In this document: one piece after another, positions 56,790 to 64,000 of the stretch
Numbering within the stretch: the first letter of the stretch is position 1
Layout of the letters: each line of letters opens with the position of its first letter
DNA from: Lotus japonicus
Taxonomy: Eukaryota > Streptophyta > Magnoliopsida > Fabales > Fabaceae
Length of the DNA stretch: 64,000 nucleotides
Direction: 5' to 3'
NCBI RefSeq assembly: GCF_012489685.1
Contig: NC_080043.1
Location: 57,496,289 to 57,560,288, forward strand
The notes under the pieces: generated by a model
Told to the model about the DNA's origin: nothing
Databases searched by the model: none
What the model saw: only the letters and a program-made list of their open reading frames with translations
Position numbers and translations under genes: made by a program

Positions 56790-57720
56790 TATCTATACCT
56801 ATATATATATGAAAATAATGTTTCCTTATAGAAGCCTATGCCACATGTCACCCCTAAATTCTTCCAATTTCCCTCCAAGAAAAAAAAACTCATTCTACTT
56901 TTTTGTCACAACAAACTATCATGACTCACACTATTTACTATCATTTAATGTAATTCCAATTTTTATGTAACCTTTATTTAGAAGTTCAAAAATATTTTAA
57001 ATCCTTTTTAATTTAATTATCACTGCAATTAATGTTTTAATTTTTTAATATTTAATTTTTATGTACAGATTTTCAATATATAATATTGATTTTTAATTTC
57101 AATTTTTTATGTAACCTTCACTATGAATCTATATATATATATATATGAAACTAATGTTTCCTTCTACAAGCCTATGCCACATGTCACCCCCAAATTCTTC
57201 CAATTTCCCTCCAAGAAAAAAAAAACTCATTCTACTTTTTTGTCACAACACACTATCATGACTCACACTATTTAATATCATTTAATGTAATTCCAATTTT
57301 TATGTAACCTTTATTTAGAAGTTCAAAAATATTTTAAATCCTTTTTAATTTAATTATAACTGCAATTAATGTTTTAATTTTTTAATATTTAATTTTTATG
57401 TACAGATTTTCAATATATAATATTGATTTTTAATTTCAATTTTTTATGTAAACTTCACTAGGAATTTTATTTGAAAATATATCTAATATAATAAAAAAAA
57501 TTGAAATCGAAAATAGAACAAAAATAATAAAAAATCAGAAAATAAAATTAATTTAATTTTCAACGTAAATGTTATTTTAATTTTTCAATATATATCTATA
57601 TATGAAAAGAAGGTTTTCTTCTAGAAGACCTATGCCACATGTCTCCTCTTAAGTAATTCATTTTCCTTCCAAAACAAAAATATATATGTCCACTTTTTTT
57701 TGTCACATTAATTGCTAAGT
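56790..57720. repeat. AT-rich direct repeats, 336-bp period
   Basis: A segment containing 'agcctatgccacatgtcacc' and 'actcattctacttttttgtc' occurs at about 56800-57110 and again at about 57140-57455, 336 bp apart with high identity. A third, more diverged start (cctatgccacatgtctcc) is at about 57628. Each copy begins beside an (at)n run. It looks like a tandemly duplicated dispersed repeat upstream of SDIR1. Confidence 0.8.
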
Positions 57721-57925
57721 TTAATATAGGTAAAATATTTTTTAAGAATAAAACATAATTAATACTTATAAAAACTATCAAAGTAAGGATATAAATTCCA
57801 AATAATATTATTTTCTGCCCTTCCATATTTTCGAAAACATTATACAATACATGAACATCTCTAAACTATTTCATTTCATCCATTATTAAAAATTCATTAT
57901 TAGATTTAAACTTTTTGAAAATAAT

Positions 57926-60900
57926 TGTAACACCCCGATTTCGGTGGCGTCACTTTAGTAACCAAAAGTAAACTTAATGCGGAAAAACGTGAATATTTTT
58001 TTTTGATAATAACTAAGACGAGACTGAATTAAATAAAACCCAACACTAACAATAATCAGAACTAATATGCAATATATAAACAGCCCCCGCTGTAGTAGTA
58101 ACCTCGTCACGAGTAAACCTCCAGTGACGGAAAGAAAAGTGTAACGCCCGAAGGCAATATGTACAGACTGAAAATGAAGGTGAAGTGTCCGCAACACCAT
58201 CCCTCAAAACTAAGAATTAGCTGGCCCATCGGCCTGAAGCAAGACCTCCTAAGTCCAACCAACTCTCTGTGATTCCTGTAAAGAAACCACACAAAAAGCT
58301 ATAGGTGGGAAGCTACCCTGTCCCAAAAGAAACAAATGATGTTCAGAGCTAAGACTCTACTCCTACACTAATCTCATCTTGAGGAGTTCACACCAGCACT
58401 AAAACCTACATGCTAGCATGATCGTCGTCCGAATTCGAAATCCAGAACGACCTAGTCTATGTACACCATCCGTCATCCTCTCGCTACCGCGACGCGCTCC
58501 TGTTCCAGCATCCCAACCTAGTTTCCCCCGAAGGGTAAACCATGGTGAACCAGTCCGCAATACTCATCTGACAAAAGGCGTTGTCCGCCAAAACACACAC
58601 AGAAGACGCGAGGGTCAACTCTAAAGAACTATGTAGATAATAAACCCAATAGGTACAAATAATAGATAGCCACTTAGGCTTATAACTAGAGATATCATTC
58701 CTAGGGTTGCATGTTCCACAAAATCATAACGACAATAATAACAATTAGCATGTTCCAAGTAAGTTTATCAAATAGCAACCACACTCATCAACTAAGTCAG
58801 TATGCATGTTGCGTGATATGTATGCAGGTTAACCCAGTCAACCAATATGCAATCCGGAACGGATGGGCATCAAACGGATCAATCCTAGCACCAGCAACGG
58901 TGGGACCATTTCTGCCCGCGTGCCTCTTACACCAAGCAAAGGTATGGACAACAACGAGTCAATCCTAGCACCAGCAACGGTGGGACCATTTCCGCTCGCG
59001 TGCCTCTGGGATGGACATCAACGGATCAATCCTAGCACCAGCAACGGTGGGACCATTTCCGCCCGCGTGTCTCTTACACCAAGCAAAGGTATGGACAACA
59101 ACGAGTCAATCCTAGCACCAGCAACGGTGGGACCATTTCCGCTCGCGTACCTCTAGGATGGACATCAACGGATCAATCCTAGCACCAGCAACGGTGGGAC
59201 CATTTCCGCCCGCGTGTCTCTTACACCAAACCAAGGTAGCCAGATCAGCCGTAACCCGTAGGTCTGCCATTTCGGTCTGCTACAAGAGACGTCTACAAAC
59301 GCTCTTTCACGGCATTCCGGGTCTTATGACCATTTTGGAAACCGACGAGGTCCAGAGTACGTCCTGTGTTAATACCTCATTAATGTTGCATGTATGCAAA
59401 ATGATTAGTCAAACAACGTCTCCGTCCTCACTCGACACGTCGCCACGTGTTCTAGGGAAGTTAAAGTCTCTAAAAGCTTACCCTAAGGTAAAGTCGATTC
59501 TGCGACAAAAGACACACTTCACAACACACATCGCTGCTCCAACAGCACAAGAGTATCACGTACTCGGGAACTAACGGTTCCCCGGACTTATCCCCAGGAT
59601 AGCCCAACAACATCGCTGCTCCAACAGCACAACAACCAACGCTGCTCCAACAGCACAACAACCAACGCTGCTCCAACAGCACAACAACAACAGACTCAAC
59701 ACTTGGATCCGACGACACTTCTCGTTTTCCAAACTATGATTTTCATCCAAAGCCTCCTTTCGAGATTATTACCCTTACTTAAAGATTTAGAGGTTGTTTA
59801 ATGTCTTATGAATTTTCTTTTCAAAATAATATCATTTTTAGTCTTATCGCAATTCCTATAAGTTCTCGGGATCTTCGAATCCCCAAATGACTCCAGAGAA
59901 TGTCTCGATCCATAAACCCTATACAAGGCCCGAACCTCGTTCGTCCTATCAAACTTTCTCAAAACTCTCAAAATAAAATCGGCATGACCTGCCCGCTATT
60001 CTCACCATTCAGAATCTCAGATTTTCAGTGTAAAGCATATTTAAATCATCACAATCAACAACATGTCATATATCAATAAATCGCATCATAAACACTTAGC
60101 ACTTAGCATATAAAGCATGCACCACACATCCTAGATTACCCACATAGCACATAGCATGTAAGTCAATCTTCAAAAACATTCAGTAGATGAATCATCTACA
60201 TTGTCAGCCGAAGCCTCAGAAAACATTTTCAATCACACACAATCTCAGTGCATAAACAGTAAACAATGTCGAAACATCGACCCTAAGCATTAACTAGAGA
60301 TTCAGTGAGAAGCCCTCACCTGAAGGTTCTCCAGCAAAAACTTCAAACTCTTCTTCACAAGCAAGGTGTTGATCCTCAGGAAATTCCTCAAAATCACCTT
60401 TAGAACAAAACCACAAAAATCAATCAGAATCTATCGGAAACTAAGCTATCGATACTTACTAAGGTTACTCGAAGTAATCTATACTCTAAGGTACGATAAT
60501 CTAGCGCGAAAAGACAAATTTTCGGAAAAGGAAATTTCTTCCTCCCCCTTAATAGCTCTCGGCCACTATAGGTAATTGTAGGGTTCGATTTTTCTTCGAT
60601 CAAACTTGGTTCCTATGCTTTCATAAGCCGTAACTAAGGGTATTCTGAACTCGGAAAAATTATCGGATCAAAAACTGTCGCAGGGGTATTTTGGTCATGA
60701 TTTTTAACTTAGGATTTTCAAAACTGAAATCCCAAAAATAAAATTTTGCAGGGACGTCACCAACGACGTTTATGACAACTAATCCTACTAGCACTAAGCT
60801 AAGGCGATAGTTTACAGCCTAAAGATTGGAACTTTACTCAAAAACTACATAAAATGGGTATTTTAGGTTCAAATTGATTCCGGCGGAATTCCGGCGACAT

Positions 60901-61938
60901 AACGGAAAATCTAATCCGGCAGAAGTGATCTTGGGCATACATAGAAGAGGTTTAGAATCAGAAATGAAAGATTCAGGATAGTTTTGCAAAAACCCATAAA
61001 CTATCCACTCAGAAAACTCTACAGAAAAGCTATGGAAAAAGCGATCGGAGGTAAGGATTAGCGACTATACCTCGAAACCTTAAAGTAGCAACTGATTGAT
61101 CGACGATCAAGCAAACGATGAAGAAAAACTCTTCTTCCTTCTTCCTTGTTCTTGGCCGCGGTTTAGAGGAGAGAAAATGGAGGAAAATTGTGTTTTTTCT
61201 TCCTTTGTTTGCTATATATAGAAGGTGGAAATTCGCGGGAAAATGAAAGTTCCGCGAATCCGATTTTTCCGGCGTCATTCACCATGAATTCTAAGATAGG
61301 TTTTGGCAAAGGAATTCCTAAGCTAGGAAGATGTCTCCTTGTATTTTTGGCAACTAATGCAAAGTCGGTGCAAAGTCGGTGTAAAACTATTTTACCCGAT
61401 AAGTTGCTTTTTGCCTCGAATGTCGGAATGGAAAACTTCCTTCTGAAGAAAGATTGAAATCATCAAGAGAAATGGGTGTACGCGTGTGGAATATTCATTT
61501 GAAGCTCTGAATAGATAAAGTCCTCAAAGTCGGGAAATTCTAGGGTTTTGAAATACCAGGGATTCGGTTTCGGCAAACTTCCGATGATCGGAATCGGACG
61601 TTCGTAGATCCTAGAGTTTCGCCTCGAAACGATTGTTATATATGGAAGAAGAGAAATTCTAACATTTCTCTGAAGATTTTTGGAATTAACTGCCAGCGTG
61701 CCTAAAAGTGAAAATTAGCTATATACTAGGGTTTCTGACCTAGGTTTAAGCGTAAAACGTTCGTGCTATAACTTTTATCGATCATAATGCAATCCTTGAA
61801 CTTTTCCTGAACTTTCTCCTTCATAAATATATTTCATTTAATAAACTTTCGTTCAGGTTTCCCTTCACATTACATCAACCCTAATCGTGAATAAGAAGTT
61901 TATTCGCTTAACATAAGCTTAAAAACTTGGGTCTTACA
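57926..61938 (-). repeat. 3' LTR of the second chromovirus (4013 bp)
   Basis: Inverted relative to the LTRs at 12297 and 21005. Ends read (plus strand) tgtaacaccccgattt and ggtcttaca. More diverged from the other two than they are from each other. It has three copies of the 26-bp unit (59605-59695), keeps the 33-bp segment lost from the 21005 LTR, and contains an extra tandem array at 58870-59230. Confidence 0.93.
58870..59230 (-). repeat. Tandem array in the LTR, 147-bp period (80 + 67)
   Basis: The phrase atcctagcaccagcaacggt occurs five times, at 58882, 58962, 59029, 59109 and 59176, with spacings 80, 67, 80, 67. The higher-order unit is 147 bp, present about 2.5 times. The corresponding region of the plus-strand LTRs (about 14990-15060 and 23725-23790) has no array. 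Confidence 0.9.
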
Positions 61939-61956
61939 TTACTACCCTCCAAAAAG
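61939..61956 (-). other. Polypurine tract of the second chromovirus
   Basis: On the minus strand it reads tttttggagggtagtaa directly before the LTR, identical in form to that of the first element. Confidence 0.75.
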
Positions 61957-61977
61957 AAAGTTTCGTCCTCGAAACTT

Positions 61978-62660
61978 AAGGGTCCGTAAAAGTTCTGGAT
62001 ATTATTCCTTGATCTTTTCTTCTAATACCCATATAGCACCGTCCGTGTCTTTGTTCCAAATAACTCTTACTAAAGCACTCTGCTTTCCCTTCGATTGTTT
62101 CACTCTTCTAGTCCCAATGTTGATTCGACGGCGTCTCAAAAGACATATCATCTTCCAACTCTATGTTGTCCGGTTCGACCACTTGCGTTGAGTCTCCGTT
62201 TGAAGTAATACTTGTTGGCATTCGTGCAATTGCACAACATTAACCACTCGTTCCTTTGCTTTTGTTCGTCCAAAATGTTGATTAGAAACTCGGTACATCT
62301 CTATGCTCCGGAGTGAATGCTCAACTTGAGTCTTAATACCTTGTGCATCACAAGACTCATCCCCTTTAACATTAACTTATCAATAACTTATAAGCTAACC
62401 TTCATCTTAATATCTACAATTCATTATTATCGTCTTCGTCCTCAAAACCCTCCTCGCTCAAACCAACTCAGACTTACTGAAATCCCTAACACTTCGCATA
62501 AAATGAGATTTATCCCCTAGGAATCCAATCATAACTATACTTCAAGGAATTTAGCTAGTCATCTCGTCATCTCATCCTTCAACTTACTGTCATCCAGCTC
62601 GATAGCATGTGTCAGATCCGCAATATACTTCCGTTTAAACGCACCGGTGGAAGACTACTT
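61978..62660 (-). pseudogene. Scrambled pol C-terminal remnants
   Basis: Two separate stretches match the same pol C-terminal region. At about 62572-62640 the minus strand reads RKYIADLTHAIELDDSKLKD. At about 62200-61990 it reads TQVVEPDNIELEDDMSFETP and, after a frame change, LVRVIWNKDTDGAIWVLEEK. In the intact copy these lie next to each other once; here the [12 protein letters not shown] part is present twice, about 400 bp apart, with unrelated sequence between. This indicates recombination between related elements or a local duplication. Confidence 0.7.
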
Positions 62661-62764
62661 CCTAGGCTTAGCATGTTATCCTAAACCTCGTGTACTTCTA
62701 TAGTTAAAATACGAGCTACGGTCAAGTAAGGTATTAATAGGCGTACTAACTATAAGGTCAAAGC

Positions 62765-63973
62765 TTAAACGATGTAAGCAAGATAGGTGTGTTTGCACAC
62801 GTTACGAGAGAAATGGAACAATATTATACTGAAATAAGAAAGATTGGTTAGAAGGTTACCATCGTTCTTGCGCTCTCCTATGACAAATCCTTCAGCTCTC
62901 TCACCGTCCATGGTGTAAACTCTTGCTTTAGCAGCAGAACGTTTTCCACGAGCAGTGTTCACGGTTGGCTCCGTCTTGGGTGCTCTACACTGATCGGCAT
63001 TATGCCCCATTCTGTTACAATTAAAGCATTTGGGCCTCTTGTCGGGACAAGCATTAGCATAGTGCCCCGGCTTCTCACATCTGAAACAGGTCACCTCCCT
63101 GTTCAAAGTCCGATCTCCAGAACCACCAGCAGTACCCGTCATGGGTCTGTAAGATCCTGAAGTAATCCCTCCTCCAGCAGGACGCTGATATGGTTTCCTG
63201 CTCTGAAACTTCCCCTTGTCTTGAAAATTTTGAGAACCTGATCTCATCGGCCCTCCAGTTCCAGCCCGGTTCAACCTCCGGTTCTTCATCAGCTCCACTT
63301 CCGTGGCTTTCTCCACCAATGATTGGAATCGCATGATTCCCAGTGGCCTCACTGAGTCCTCAATATCGGGCCTCAGTCCATTCACGAAGCGCTTGCACAT
63401 GTAGCGCTCGTCAACATGATCATTAAAGAATTGGAAATGCTTCGCCAAAGACTCCAGCTTCGAAGCAAATTCCGGTACAGACATACCTCCCTGACGGAGT
63501 GTCAGAAACTGCGCCTCCCTCTCATCCCGGGCACTTGTTGGAAAATACTTTTCCAAGAATGCGGTCCGGAACGAGTCCCAGTTGATCTCTTCATGGTTGG
63601 CTTCCATGATTCCCCTGGTGCCCTTCCACCAGTATTCAGCATCTCCCAGCAGAAGATAAGTCGCCATGCCCACCTTGGCACCCTCTACAGTCTGCAGAAC
63701 ACCGAAAATCTTCTCGATTTCCTGGATCCAGAGATCCGCTGCGTCTGGATCAGTACCACCAGAGAACTTTGGTGGGTTTTGCCTCCTGAAGTCATTGAGG
63801 CCTTTGTTCTGGTCCAGAGTTATTTCCCTCTGGCGCTGATGTTGTTCACGTGCTTCTTCAGTAGCACGCCTCATGGCATTATCGTTTTCCTGTGCTGTTA
63901 CCGCTTGGGCTTGCGCTGTTACCGCTTGGGCCATAGTGGCCATCATCTCAGCTAGCTGATTAGTATTCACCAT
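62765..63973 (-). CDS. gag of the second chromovirus, truncated after the zinc knuckles
   Basis: 402-codon frame. It starts MVNTNQLAEMM, has the Gag domain (about residues 65-235) and two CCHC knuckles (CFRCEKPGHYANAC and CFNCNRMGHNADQC, about residues 296-335), and continues through [15 protein letters not shown] to GNLL, just before where the protease should begin. It then runs into unrelated residues (SYFSIILFHF) and stops. No frameshift lies between Gag domain and knuckles, unlike the copy at 16529. Such a Gag could still assemble particles, but without pol it cannot move on its own. Confidence 0.9.
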   Translation of the reverse strand: MVNTNQLAEMMATMAQAVTAQAQAVTAQENDNAMRRATEEAREQHQRQREITLDQNKGLNDFRRQNPPKFSGGTDPDAADLWIQEIEKIFGVLQTVEGAKVGMATYLLLGDAEYWWKGTRGIMEANHEEINWDSFRTAFLEKYFPTSARDEREAQFLTLRQGGMSVPEFASKLESLAKHFQFFNDHVDERYMCKRFVNGLRPDIEDSVRPLGIMRFQSLVEKATEVELMKNRRLNRAGTGGPMRSGSQNFQDKGKFQSRKPYQRPAGGGITSGSYRPMTGTAGGSGDRTLNREVTCFRCEKPGHYANACPDKRPKCFNCNRMGHNADQCRAPKTEPTVNTARGKRSAAKARVYTMDGERAEGFVIGERKNDGNLLTNLSYFSIILFHFSRNVCKHTYLAYIV

Positions 63974-64000
63974 GTTCTGTTAAGTTAAACAAACAGTTAG

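Larger units (their letters stand above)
57926..64000 (-). mobile_element. Second Tekay-family chromovirus, minus strand, internally deleted and cut by the window edge
   Basis: 3' LTR 57926-61938, polypurine tract 61939-61956, rearranged pol remnants 61978-62660, and gag 63973-62765. The protease, RT, RNase H and integrase regions present in the copy at 17359-20967 are missing. The 5' LTR should lie beyond 64000. The bases before the LTR end are ataat, the candidate target duplication, which cannot be checked here. Gag is nearly identical to that of the first element, so both come from the same family. Confidence 0.9.

Noticed and set aside
1..64000. CRISPR arrays, operons, phage or other prokaryotic systems
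   Set aside because: Spliced plant genes and plant retroelements throughout; no regularly spaced repeat with unique spacers was seen. The regular arrays present are simple tandem repeats.

Overview
The window is nuclear DNA of a eudicot plant. It holds a spliced SDIR1-type RING ubiquitin ligase gene, a spliced ZIP metal transporter gene, a DEVIL/ROTUNDIFOLIA small-peptide gene, and many plant LINE, Ty3/gypsy chromovirus, Copia, Mutator and SINE insertions in AT-rich spacer. The style of the repeats suggests a legume, but that is an impression; the species cannot be fixed from the sequence alone.

Layout. (1) 1-9700: gene-poor; three 5'-truncated, decayed minus-strand LINE fragments (1135-1528, 1529-3556, 4059-5600), then AT-rich spacer. 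(2) 9895-10164: DVL/RTFL peptide gene. (3) 11160-29010: a four-level nest. An old LINE ORF1 fragment is split by a Copia-like solo LTR (TSD ggaat). The solo LTR is split by a non-autonomous LTR element of about 4.0 kb (TSD aagtc). That element is split by a 12.7-kb Tekay/Del-type chromovirus (12297-25016, TSD ttttg) with 4.0-kb, almost identical LTRs and one gag frameshift. (4) 30700-50863: a tandem duplication of a block holding an E2-like gene (+) and a ZIP gene (-). Copy A has an open E2-like gene and a broken ZIP; copy B has a broken E2-like gene and an intact ZIP. Copy B is also loaded with a LINE, a non-autonomous Mutator element with a perfect 9-bp TSD and visible empty site, a second LINE, and a Mutator-like element carrying a transposase remnant and a convergent plant-mobile-domain gene. 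(5) 52028-56450: SDIR1 on the minus strand, eight coding exons plus a 5'UTR intron. (6) 56790-64000: AT-rich direct repeats, then a second Tekay-family element on the minus strand, with its 3' LTR, scrambled pol remnants and gag; its 5' LTR lies beyond the window.

Likely active host genes are the DVL peptide, the ZIP transporter, SDIR1 and perhaps the E2-like gene at 31820. Both E2-like copies have lost the catalytic cysteine of the PHO2-like E2 class, so the open copy probably encodes an E2 variant rather than an enzyme. Element boundaries are based on TG...CA ends, primer sites, target-site duplications, terminal inverted repeats and comparison of the two duplicated blocks, all read by eye.
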